In this document: one piece after another, positions 1 through 7,862 of the stretch
How the letters are laid out: each line of letters starts with the position of its first letter
How positions within the stretch are numbered: the first letter of the stretch is position 1
Source: an uncultured Oscillospiraceae bacterium
GTDB taxonomy: Bacteria > Bacillota > Clostridia > Oscillospirales > Ruminococcaceae
Direction: 5' to 3'
DNA: 13,204 bases
Assembly: GCA_900543295.1 (NCBI GenBank)
Contig: UQQY01000050.1
Coordinates: forward strand, 1-13,204
Position numbers and translations under genes: made by a program
The notes under the pieces: generated by a model
The model's database searches: none
What the model was told of the DNA's origin: nothing
The model's input: the letters and a program-made list of their open reading frames with translations, nothing else

Positions 1-731
1 TACGAGCGAAACGACGCGGCAATCCGCAATTTAGAGGGAATGGAGCAGGGCAAGGGCTTTTTTAAACTTTTGGACGAGCCTCTGCCCGATGATACGAAAA
101 CGGAAATTGTAGAAAACGGGATCCGCTATCTGGTGGACTTTGAAAACGGGCAGAAGACCGGCTTTTTTCTCGATCAGAAGTATAACCGCCTTGCCGTTTC
201 ACAGATTGCCCGGGGAAAGCGTGTTTTACGCATACGGGATCGTTTGCCCTAAATGCGGCGAAAGGCGGCGCGGCGTTTGTGCGCGCTGTGGATATTTCGG
301 AGGCGGCGGTAGAGCTTGCGCGGGAGAATGCGGTGCGAAACGGCTTGCAGAACCGTATGGCGTTTACTGCGGCTAATGTGTTCGATCTGCTTCCCGCCTT
401 ACAGGAAAGCGGAGAAAAATACGATTTTGTCATTCTGGATCCGCCGGCATTCACCAAAAACAGGAAAACAATCGACAGCGCATACCGCGGCTATAAGGAA
501 ATCAATCTGCGCGCGATGAAAATGCTGCCGCGCGGCGGCTATCTTGCAACGTGCTCCTGCTCGCACTTTATGGAAGAGACCCGTTTCATGCGGATGCTTT
601 CGGAGGCGGCCCGCGACGCAGGCGTTTCGCTCCGGCAGATTGAGGCGCGGCAGCAGTCCCCCGATCATCCGATACTGTGGAATGTGCCGGAGACAAACTA
701 TTTAAAATTTTTTCTTTTTCAGGTTGTGTAA
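1..731 (+). pseudogene. rlmI: RlmI/YwbD-like 23S rRNA cytosine-C5 methyltransferase, 5' truncated by window, frameshifted
   Basis: The reading frame enters at base 1 and codes for the stretch before the SAM-binding site, including GFFLDQKYNRLAV and GKRVL, then hits a stop at 250-252. The rest of the protein continues in another frame from about 222 to 731: CFTHTGSFALNAAKGGA (SAM motif I), VDISEAAVELA (motif II), DPPAF at 438-452 (motif IV) and CSCSH at 552-566, which carries the cysteines expected of an m5C methyltransferase. The family methylates 23S rRNA (C1962 in E. coli) and is about 390-400 residues, so roughly 150 N-terminal residues lie outside the window. The break at 221-230 looks like a 10-base deletion between TGTTTTA repeats: GKRVL-D-CFTHTG is expected, and the Asp codon plus one repeat copy are missing. 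It is either a decayed gene or an assembly error. It is probably co-transcribed with the acetyltransferase 15 bases downstream. Family assignment is firm; the specific target position is inferred. Confidence 0.85.
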
Positions 732-746
732 AGGAGCAGGAATGGT

Positions 747-1309
747 ATGACGGAACAGGAGAAAATGGAAGCGGGTCTTTTGTATGACCCGGGAAGCGAT
801 GCAAAGCTTGCGGAGGACCGCGCGGTCTGCAAGGACCGATGTCTTGCCTATAATATGACGCTGCCCTCCCATCTGGAGGAGCGGTGCGAGCTGATGAAGA
901 AAATTCTCGGAAAAACGGGCGGAACGTTTCATATAGAATCCGACTTTTGGTGCGATTATGGCTATAACATTACCATTGGCGAGCATTTTTATGCCAATCA
1001 CAATACGGTCATTTTGGACTGTGCAAAGGTGACGTTTGGCAGTCATGTTCTGATCGGGCCAAACTGCGGCTTTTATACGGCCGGTCATCCGCTTGATATC
1101 AGGGGCTTGAATATGCGCGTCCGATTACGGTGGGGGACAACGTCTGGATCGGCGGAGGCGTATCCGTGATGCCGGGCGTTACCATAGGTTCGAATACAGT
1201 GATCGGCTCAGGCAGCGTCGTAACGAAGGATATTCCCTCCGGCGTGGTTGCAGTCGGAAATCCGTGCAGAGTTTTGCATGCAGTCACAGAAGAGGATATG
1301 GACCAATAA
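747..1309 (+). pseudogene. Maltose/galactoside O-acetyltransferase (hexapeptide repeat, LacA/Maa type), frameshifted
   Basis: ATG at 747 follows an AAAGGAGCAGG ribosome binding site and starts MTEQEKMEAGLLYDPGS, the usual N-terminus of the Maa/LacA/NodL acetyltransferases. These transfer acetyl from acetyl-CoA to a sugar hydroxyl in the cytoplasm. The left-handed beta-helix part is clear (NITIGEHFYANHNTVILD, HVLIGPNCGFYTAGHP, with the catalytic His of TAGHP). The frame is lost at about 1098-1108 and ends at 1167-1169. The remainder continues in another frame to the TAA at 1307-1309: GLEYARPITVGDNVWIGGG, VMPGVTIGSNTVIG, DIPSGVVAVGNPCRVL. Family members have about four residues (ERRN or similar) between the HPLD motif and GLEYA; here only two bases separate ATC from GGG, so 10 or 13 bases appear to be missing. 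Intact length would be about 190 residues, normal for the family. Substrate is unknown. Like its upstream neighbour it is either a pseudogene or an assembly artefact. Confidence 0.87.
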
Positions 1310-1527
1310 ACGAAACCGAAAGAATCTGTGCTGTTACTGTAACCGCCTGCGAGTACAAGACCCGACCAAATGGATGCCTGTCGATGTTGCATAGAGTGCT
1401 TCATTGCGCTCCGGCGGCGCCGCCGCATATTCGCCGATTTCCTGTGGCCGACTTAAGAGTCATATGCATTGCCGTACCTTTTAGGGGGCATTGCTGCTTT
1501 CTTTTGTAGATATTCTGCCGTAGAGAT

Positions 1528-1568
1528 AAAGAAAACAACCTCTCACAAAAAGAGAGGTTGTTTTCTTT
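1528..1568. terminator. Bidirectional intrinsic terminator between convergent genes
   Basis: A perfect 17-bp stem (arms 1528-1544 and 1552-1568) encloses a 7-base loop. The plus-strand 3' side is T-rich and the minus-strand side is equally T-rich because the outer stem is A/T. It lies 20 bases beyond the minus-strand stop at 1588 and about 220 bases beyond the plus-strand acetyltransferase, so it most likely ends both convergent transcripts. Confidence 0.85.
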
Positions 1569-1587
1569 TAATAGGAGAAAAGAGATA

Positions 1588-4500
1588 TTAGATGTGTCTG
1601 CGTTTTTTCATGTATATGCCGAGCAGACCGCTGGCCGCAAGTAGTACGGCTACTGCCGCAAAGCCCGTCTCATAGTCACCGGTATTCGGAGAATCTGTTT
1701 TGTTATCCGAATCATCCGGTTCCTTATCTGGGGTTGTGTCCGTCAGAACCAGTCCGTCTATCGCAGAGCGAAGCTCTGCTTCTGCCGCAGTGACCTCTGC
1801 TTCCGTCGCTTCCGCATTCTCGAAGACTGCCGATGCGTTAGCCAGCGCACGGTTCAAAGCCATAGCCGTGTCTTCGGTATATAGCTTCAGATCCAGTGCG
1901 TTTGCACGGCTGATCAGGTCCTCGAGAACCGATTTGTCAGGAATCAGGCGCAGATCAAGAATCGCCTTCTGCAAACGGTTGTATGCATCGTATACATCCT
2001 TCGCGGTTGCTTCTTCGTCTGCAAGCACTGCTTTCGCATTCTCAAGCGCCGGGATAAAGTCGGTCTTGCTGCTTTCAAGATACTTGCTCAGATCATAGGT
2101 TTCCGCCTTTTCAACGAGCTTCTTAAGCGCTTCTTTATCGACTTTCGCCTTCAGGCTGTCAACTGCGTCCTTCAGCGCGTTGTATGCTTCGTCGATTTCC
2201 GTTTGCAATGCGTTCTCGTCGTCGATAACTGTTTTTGCATCTTCCATTGCGTCTTTCACTGCCTGTGCAGTCGCATCAGTATACACGTTCATGTCCATAT
2301 TCTCTGCAAACTGATACAGCTCTTCGAGACGATCCTTGTTGCCTTTGAATTCGAGCATCCATATTTTCGAGACAAGCTCGTTGTACGCCGCATCGACTTC
2401 CTCCTGGGTAGCGTCTGCATTCGCATACACTTCTTCTGCATCTGCCAGCGCCTTCTCAAATGCCGCTTTCACTGCCGGAACCACATATTTATACTGTGGA
2501 TCGTCCTGCTGTTCCTTCGCGTAGTTAATCGCCGCTTCAAGGTTGTGCTTATTGACTTCTTCCAGGTCAAAGGGCGAGAAGACTACCACTGTCTCCGCGT
2601 ATTTGGTCGGGTCTGCCGCAGAGGCCGCTCTCACCGTAACGCTCTCAGCAGCTTCGTCCGCTGCGACCGTCAGACAGCCGTTCGTATCAATGGTTGTGCC
2701 GATTGATCCGCCGGTCACAGACCATATAATTGTGTCAACCGGATTGTTTTCGCCGATGACTTCTGCATCAAACTGATAAGTACTGCCGCGCTCGACATAC
2801 ACTTTTTCCGGTGTAAGTTTCACTTCGGTCACGCCAGCGTTCACTTCGATGACTGCGGTTGCATAATTGCCGCCGTCGGCCTTGGAAACAGCTTTCACGA
2901 TCAAGCGGGTTGAAGTCTCATTTTCAGAAATGGACAGCTTGCCGTTTTCGTCAATTACAGTATCCGAAACGCCGCCTTTCACGCTCCATTTTACGTCAAC
3001 ATTGGAGGTGAATGCGATTACGTCGCCTTTTTCCGCTGCTTTGGCGTCTGGGGTAATTGCCACGTCGTCAACGTGCGCAGCGTCCTCTTCCTCCCAGAAA
3101 AAGAGATCGCCCTGACCGCCGCCCAGTGTGAAGGTCAGCGTATAGGTTGTGCCCTCAACGTGAGTTAATTCAACCGCTTCCGTTTTTCCGGTTTCACGGC
3201 TTACTTTTTTCAGATTGTCTGCCAGAGACACATCCGGCAGTTCAAATGTCATGGTAATTTCCTGCGCGGTCTGTTCACTGGTACCGTTTGTTTTTGCCCA
3301 TTCCATATCGCGGTTGCCTGCGCCATAGGTCAATCCGTTGACCACCATAAAGTATTTCGGCGCTGAACAGGAGAAAAACTGTTCCTCTTCCGGAATCGGA
3401 TCGAAGTAGCCGATCAGAACGTCGCCCGCCAGACCGTCGTTTGTTGTGCCGGTGTTCTTCGCCGTCATGTCCTGTACATAGTAAGTGGAGTTTGCTGTGA
3501 ATTTCGGGGTGCAGGTGATGTCGCCAATACCGTTTGTCACTGCGTTTTGACCCTGCATATGCTGACCCGGAAGAAGCGCCACGCCGGAGCTTCTCAGGTG
3601 CAGCAGGTGCGGCTCCAGATTGCCGATTTGAGTGAACGTTTCTGCGCCAAAGCCATAAAGCTCATTCGGTGTTCCATCGTCATTAAAGTAGGAATTATCC
3701 AGTCCATCCGGAGTATAGAGCGTAAACACGTTGATCCATTTTCCGCCCATCGCTACGGTAATAAACGGCGCAGCACATGTGGTGGATTCACTGAAGAACG
3801 TCGAGTTGTTGTGCGCAACCGTTACATGCTGGCCGAACGCAATCGGCTCTCTGCCAGTGCCGTCCCAGCCTTCCATGGCAAGCTTGCGCATCAAGCCGGT
3901 TTGCCGCATAGCGCTGGAAGTTGCGCCCCAATCCGAATATCCTTCATAGTAATAATTATCTACTGTCAAAATATCCGGATGCGCTGTGCGGATGTAATAC
4001 CGCAGCTGAGACTCGCTCCACTGGCCGCCATACTGATTGGTGCTTACCAGTACATCCGGATGCTTGTTGCGGGTCAAATTGAACCATTCATTGATACCGT
4101 CTACAAGCGAATCGGAATACCACTCTTCATCACCGATCGTAGCAAAATAAAGCGTGTCTTCGTGTGCTTTCTGATCTTCCTTGAGATAGTCATTCGCCCA
4201 TTCTTCTTCGGACGGACCCGCAGCAATAACGCCGCCCGCAAGTCCCGGTTCAATACCATTAAACGTCGGTACTTTTGTAATGCCCCAAAGCGAGTTCGCC
4301 ATCGGACCAGACATCAGCCCTTCGTCATACGTATTGTGCGGTTCAAAGAAAATAGGAGAATTGAGTCCCATGCCCATAAACTGCTCAGTTGTAACATGCG
4401 ATGCAGCACGATCCATGTCGCCTACAACCGAACCGTAAATTGGATGATCCGGACGCTTCCATGTATACGGCCATGCGCCCATCGGAAGCGTGTCTTTTTC

Positions 4501-7257
4501 AATCATAACGCGCTCAGCACGGCTCATTTCTACGAACTGGTTGACCACCAGTGTCATAGCCAGAATCTTCATATTGCTGTTTTCCGGCAGAGTAATGCTT
4601 TTAATCACTTTTTCGGAAGAAATGTCAAGGGTGTATACATCAATTGTTCCGCCCATTGAAAGAGTAATATCTTCGCTGGTGCGGTCTGCATATTCGATAT
4701 GCAGCGCGCCGCTGCCGCCAAGACCGAGTATACGCAGGGAATCGTAAATACCTTCGAATCCGGTGAGCTCCTGGCCATTACAGGAAACTGCCCGATCATC
4801 CGACACGGCAAATCCCGCTCCGTTGAACACGTTTGTGCTATTCGCATCCACAGAGGAAACGATGGCGTCAAAATCATCGGAAAGGTCGATGTAAGTATCG
4901 TTCAAATTGGATTGCAGCCGCGATACCACTTCTTCCTTCGTCTGTGCGCCGCCCAGAAGCGTCACTTCGTCCATCAAGCCGTCAAAATAATTTGTCTTTT
5001 GAGAGGAGCAGCCGAGTATAAACACATTGCCGCCGTCCCAAGCGGCGCCCATTGCTTTGCTGGCTTCTTTGTTTCCATTTACGTAAAGCGCCATTTCGCC
5101 GCCGTTTTGAATGGAAAGCGTTAAGTAATACCAATTATTCGCTTTTACAGATGATGTTCCAGTTATGGTTGTCATCCAGCTTGTCGCTGTGTCAAATGCA
5201 TATGCTTCGAATTTGCCGTTTTTAATCCGCAGCTCGTGCGAGAAGGAATTAGTATCTCCGGCAACGCCTTTATAAAACAGCGTCTGGTCTTTGGTGGAAT
5301 TCGGTTTCACCCACATGGAAACAGTGAATCCGTCTGTTTTCGGGTCGTCCATCGGGATAGCGGCATAAGAATCCTTTCCATTGAAAAGGAGACCGTTATC
5401 CAAAAACGCCGGTTTCCATTTTGCGCCGACAATCTTTGCGTCATTTCCGGAACCTGACGCGTCTGACGCTGTCGCATCGTATTTCTCGTTCAGCTTCCAG
5501 TAAGCCAACACAGTGCTGCTGGTCACTTCAAAGTAGTCAACCTTTACATCCGCTGTGCCGTTATCATTTTTGATGGTGATAATATTATCTTTTCCTGCGT
5601 TCAGTGTGACGTTGGTGTAAAAATCCCGCCATACTTCGCCGGTTGCGTCAAACGAAAGGGTTGCCGCTTTTTCACCGTTTACATACAGTGATTTGGTCGC
5701 AGCGCTGTTTGCTGCATAACGGATTGTCAGACCGAATGTTCCGCCTTCTTTTCCGTTTACATGACTTTCTGTTAAATATGCGCCGTTGACGCCAAAATCT
5801 TCAGCAAATGCTCCGGCAGAAGCGCTGTCGTCCAGACCGATGCCTTCGCCGCGCCCAAGTTCGCAATACTCCGCCTCGTAGCGCGGTCCATCGCCGTTTT
5901 TAATCTTGCCGACGACCGTATAGGAAATTTTATCAAGTCCGATGCCGTTGGCGTTGTCCGCATTGCAAACGCGAATCGTATTGGCAATGCTGGGTTTGAG
6001 CGTAACCGTAAGTTTGATTTCGTTGTAACGATCCCATCCGCCCGTGCCTGGGAACGCTACTTCATATTTTTCGCCGTTTACATAGACGAACATATCGGAA
6101 TGTCCGTCCGTATGATAATCGGTCTGCCATGCGGAATAGCGGAAAGTCACTTCGACTGCGCCGCCTTCTCTTCCGCCGTCCAGACCGCGGAACTCGCAGT
6201 AGGAATTATCATAGTGCAGGCAGCCGACATGCTGACCGCCGGAGGCGTCCGCCATGTTTTCCACTCTTGCACCGCCGCCGTACAGAGCGTTCTCCGCCTC
6301 ATAGGTCAAATTGCGCTCTCCGTCTTCATCCACTGTCTGATAAGGCGATACGGTAAAGCGCTTGTAGTTTAAGCCCAATGTACCGTCCGTACCCTCGCAG
6401 ATCAGACGGATGGTGTTTTCTTCACCCGGTTTCAGCGTAATGGTAACGGTCGTGTCGGCATAGGTATTCCAATACCACTCGTCCGTCCGCGCAAAGTCAA
6501 CGTCCATGATCCTTTCGCCGTTTACATACAACGTGCGGTAGACGCCCGGCATACCGGCTGCATAGTTGATGGTGAGATTAAACTCGCCGCCGTTTTCGCC
6601 GCCGTTTACGTTGTTGAGCTGAACATATGCGCCGTTGTTTTCCGTCCACTGAATCACGCCGTCTTTGATGTATGGAACGTTTTCTCCCTGATCGTCTCCA
6701 AGCTCACAATCTTCGGGGTTGTAAACAGTTGTTTCTACATCTGGGACATCCGGAGTCGTACTGGTCGGCGCTTTTAGCGAGAAGTACTTGTAATTCAAGC
6801 CCAGTGTGCCGTCTGTGCCCTCGCAGATCAGGCGGATGGTGTTTTCTTCACCAGGTTTCAGCATAATGGTAACGGTCGTATCGGCATAGGTCTGCCACAA
6901 CCACTCGTCCGTCCGTGCAAAGTCAACGTCCATGACCTTTTCGCCGTTCACATACAGCGTGCGGTAAACGCCCGGCATACCAGTCGAATAATTGATGGTG
7001 AGATTAAACTCGCCGCCGGTTTCACCGCCGTTTACGTTGTTGAGCTGAACATATGCGCCGTTGTTTTCCGTCCACTGAATCACACCGTCTTTGACATACG
7101 GAATGTATTCTTCCTGATCTGCTCCAAGTTCGCAGTCTTCGGGACCGTACACAATGGTATCGCTGCCTGCGGCAAAGACCATGTTCGGCGTAATCGTTGA
7201 GAAAATCATAACGACTGCAAGCAGTAACGCGAGGTAGCGCTTTTTCGTGATGTTCAT
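1588..7257 (-). CDS. Cell-wall-anchored multidomain carbohydrate-binding protein with TIM-barrel-like core (1889 aa)
   Basis: Start chosen at 7257: AAAAGGAGA lies 7 bases upstream, and a signal peptide follows at once (MNITKKRY, hydrophobic stretch, cleavage near VFA-AGS at 29/30). The frame stays open upstream to a TTG at 7380, but that would put 41 Arg/Lys-rich residues before the signal. Visible domains, approximate residues: four CBM6/35-like beta-sandwiches at 34-161, 177-303, 317-448 (YEAENA) and 459-578 (YEAEYCEL), each with an LYVNGEK- or VYVNGEK-type strand; a LamG/concanavalin-like domain 583-780 (YWKLNE, LLFNGKDSYAAIP, FDGLMDEVTLL); a beta-rich segment 785-905; an unassigned TIM-barrel-like core about 910-1290 with acidic candidates in GDEEW (1042-1046) and VDNYYYEG (1099-1106); a beta-rich cap to 1388; Big_2-like domains 1395-1472 and 1476-1558; four FIVAR-like helical repeats 1565-1838; sorting signal SPNTG at 1856-1860, membrane helix, KKRR tail. 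It should be displayed on the cell surface to bind, and possibly cleave, glycans. Catalysis is not proven: no family signature was recognised. Confidence 0.92.
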   Translation of the reverse strand: MNITKKRYLALLLAVVMIFSTITPNMVFAAGSDTIVYGPEDCELGADQEEYIPYVKDGVIQWTENNGAYVQLNNVNGGETGGEFNLTINYSTGMPGVYRTLYVNGEKVMDVDFARTDEWLWQTYADTTVTIMLKPGEENTIRLICEGTDGTLGLNYKYFSLKAPTSTTPDVPDVETTVYNPEDCELGDDQGENVPYIKDGVIQWTENNGAYVQLNNVNGGENGGEFNLTINYAAGMPGVYRTLYVNGERIMDVDFARTDEWYWNTYADTTVTITLKPGEENTIRLICEGTDGTLGLNYKRFTVSPYQTVDEDGERNLTYEAENALYGGGARVENMADASGGQHVGCLHYDNSYCEFRGLDGGREGGAVEVTFRYSAWQTDYHTDGHSDMFVYVNGEKYEVAFPGTGGWDRYNEIKLTVTLKPSIANTIRVCNADNANGIGLDKISYTVVGKIKNGDGPRYEAEYCELGRGEGIGLDDSASAGAFAEDFGVNGAYLTESHVNGKEGGTFGLTIRYAANSAATKSLYVNGEKAATLSFDATGEVWRDFYTNVTLNAGKDNIITIKNDNGTADVKVDYFEVTSSTVLAYWKLNEKYDATASDASGSGNDAKIVGAKWKPAFLDNGLLFNGKDSYAAIPMDDPKTDGFTVSMWVKPNSTKDQTLFYKGVAGDTNSFSHELRIKNGKFEAYAFDTATSWMTTITGTSSVKANNWYYLTLSIQNGGEMALYVNGNKEASKAMGAAWDGGNVFILGCSSQKTNYFDGLMDEVTLLGGAQTKEEVVSRLQSNLNDTYIDLSDDFDAIVSSVDANSTNVFNGAGFAVSDDRAVSCNGQELTGFEGIYDSLRILGLGGSGALHIEYADRTSEDITLSMGGTIDVYTLDISSEKVIKSITLPENSNMKILAMTLVVNQFVEMSRAERVMIEKDTLPMGAWPYTWKRPDHPIYGSVVGDMDRAASHVTTEQFMGMGLNSPIFFEPHNTYDEGLMSGPMANSLWGITKVPTFNGIEPGLAGGVIAAGPSEEEWANDYLKEDQKAHEDTLYFATIGDEEWYSDSLVDGINEWFNLTRNKHPDVLVSTNQYGGQWSESQLRYYIRTAHPDILTVDNYYYEGYSDWGATSSAMRQTGLMRKLAMEGWDGTGREPIAFGQHVTVAHNNSTFFSESTTCAAPFITVAMGGKWINVFTLYTPDGLDNSYFNDDGTPNELYGFGAETFTQIGNLEPHLLHLRSSGVALLPGQHMQGQNAVTNGIGDITCTPKFTANSTYYVQDMTAKNTGTTNDGLAGDVLIGYFDPIPEEEQFFSCSAPKYFMVVNGLTYGAGNRDMEWAKTNGTSEQTAQEITMTFELPDVSLADNLKKVSRETGKTEAVELTHVEGTTYTLTFTLGGGQGDLFFWEEEDAAHVDDVAITPDAKAAEKGDVIAFTSNVDVKWSVKGGVSDTVIDENGKLSISENETSTRLIVKAVSKADGGNYATAVIEVNAGVTEVKLTPEKVYVERGSTYQFDAEVIGENNPVDTIIWSVTGGSIGTTIDTNGCLTVAADEAAESVTVRAASAADPTKYAETVVVFSPFDLEEVNKHNLEAAINYAKEQQDDPQYKYVVPAVKAAFEKALADAEEVYANADATQEEVDAAYNELVSKIWMLEFKGNKDRLEELYQFAENMDMNVYTDATAQAVKDAMEDAKTVIDDENALQTEIDEAYNALKDAVDSLKAKVDKEALKKLVEKAETYDLSKYLESSKTDFIPALENAKAVLADEEATAKDVYDAYNRLQKAILDLRLIPDKSVLEDLISRANALDLKLYTEDTAMALNRALANASAVFENAEATEAEVTAAEAELRSAIDGLVLTDTTPDKEPDDSDNKTDSPNTGDYETGFAAVAVLLAASGLLGIYMKKRRHI
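6349..7158 (-). repeat. Tandem duplicated N-terminal module (copies 6349-6729 and 6775-7158)
   Basis: Residues 34-161 and 177-303 of the surface protein align without gaps at an offset of 142 residues (426 bases), with about 19 differences in 128 positions. The DNA is also close: a run of nearly 60 identical bases starts near 6600 in one copy and 7026 in the other. Modules three and four share only the fold-level pattern, so this pair is a recent duplication or has been homogenised. Confidence 0.9.
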
Positions 7258-7442
7258 TTCATACTCTCCTTTTCTAATTTTTGTTTTTCGGCGAGAAGCG
7301 ACCATCTTCTCTGCTGAAAATTTACAACAAACCTCCTGTTCCTGCAAATTCAAATCCCGCACCCGGCGTTTTTCTGCCAAAGCGCTTTTTCTCCTGTGTC
7401 CCTGTTACAGCAAGATCAGTGCGCGAGCACAATTCTATGCCG

Positions 7443-7473
7443 AAATAATTTCCTGTTTTACAGGAAATTATTT
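7443..7473. other. Strong 14-bp hairpin in leader, possible attenuator
   Basis: Perfect inverted repeat, arms 7443-7456 and 7460-7473, with a 3-base loop. In the minus-strand transcript the 3' arm ends ATTATTT and is followed by CGGC, so it is not a classical U-tract terminator. It could pause RNA polymerase, protect an RNA end or act as an attenuator. Confidence 0.5.
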
Positions 7474-7699
7474 TCTAGAAGCTTGGTAGTGTGATCCGCA
7501 CAGCGTATGGGGATACCACAGGAATTCTATGTTTCACAGCTCTGTGACTGTGAAAACAGCAATTCAAGGGGGGCAGACTGCCACTCGTGCGCATGCACGG
7601 AGGTAATCCGTTTTATCCGCGGTTTTGTGCAGGTATGACTCTGTTCATCCGGGTGTATGTGGAGTTTGTCCATTAGCCATAGCCTTTAAACACTTTATC

Positions 7700-7713
7700 A
7701 GAAACCGGTTTCT
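7700..7713. promoter_or_regulatory. Putative LacI/GalR-family operator, distal copy
   Basis: Perfect 14-bp palindrome AGAAACCGGTTTCT. The central CG and the A/T-rich half sites are typical of LacI/GalR regulators. It lies inside the predicted leader, 104 bp (centre to centre) from the second copy. That is close to ten helical turns, so a looped repressor complex is possible. No regulator gene is in the window. Confidence 0.65.
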
Positions 7714-7804
7714 AAAACGACTAAAAAAATATCCACTTTATTCTGGGTAGCTGCGCCTTCACTAATGTATGAAAATCATGAGACCAGCAAAGAACGTTTT
7801 TGAT

Positions 7805-7816
7805 GAAACCGGTTTC
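7805..7816. promoter_or_regulatory. Putative LacI/GalR-family operator, promoter-proximal copy
   Basis: Palindrome GAAACCGGTTTC sharing its 12-bp core with the site at 7700-7713. It lies 18 bases downstream of the minus-strand -10 box (7834-7839), about +11 to +22 relative to the predicted start. A bound repressor there would block transcription of the surface-protein gene. Confidence 0.7.
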
Positions 7817-7833
7817 TGTATAAGACTAAATAC

Positions 7834-7862
7834 AGTATAGTGGAAAATGATCAAAATATCAA
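7834..7862 (-). promoter_or_regulatory. Sigma-70-type promoter driving the surface-protein gene
   Basis: On the minus strand TTGATA (7857-7862) and TATACT (7834-7839) are separated by exactly 17 bases. Each box differs from consensus at one position. Transcription would start near 7827, just ahead of the CCGG palindrome, and run toward the gene starting at 7257. Confidence 0.75.

Larger units (their letters stand above)
7258..7827 (-). other. Long untranslated leader of the surface-protein gene
   Basis: About 570 bases separate the predicted transcription start (near 7827) from the ATG at 7257. No conserved gene was recognised in either strand here, and no known riboswitch class. It holds a 14-bp hairpin (7443-7473), an 8-bp stem at 7532-7539/7548-7555 that overlaps a competing TCACAG/CTGTGA pairing, both CCGG-centred palindromes and an AAAGCGCTTT palindrome at 7379-7388. 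The last resembles a catabolite-responsive core but lacks the outer bases. The ribosome binding site AAAAGGAGA occupies 7265-7273. Leader status rests on the promoter prediction. Confidence 0.5.

Noticed and set aside
221..230. Programmed ribosomal frameshift as the explanation for the split methyltransferase
   Set aside because: A TTTT run is present, but the expected Asp codon between L and CF is absent from both frames, so bases are missing. A frameshift alone would not restore the family sequence.
62..457. A 131-codon minus-strand frame across the methyltransferase
   Set aside because: Antisense to clear methyltransferase motifs, with no domain and no ribosome binding site.
1413..1424. 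GC palindrome GGCGGCGCCGCC as a site-specific element
   Set aside because: Simple GC repeat with no partner, T-tract or nearby gene context; likely chance.
3547..4659. A 370-codon open frame on the plus strand, opposite the surface-protein gene
   Set aside because: It lies wholly antisense to the conserved barrel core, has no ribosome binding site, and reads as low-complexity Arg/His/Ile-rich sequence with no domain. It is a by-product of codon use in the real gene.
7258..7380. TTG start at 7380 for the surface protein, 41 residues longer, with AGGAG upstream
   Set aside because: It would place an Arg/Lys-rich stretch ahead of a standard signal peptide, while ATG at 7257 has a better-placed AAAAGGAGA site.
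7379..7388. AAAGCGCTTT as a catabolite-responsive element
   Set aside because: The core fits but the flanking TG and CA positions do not. It lies far downstream of the promoter, inside the leader.
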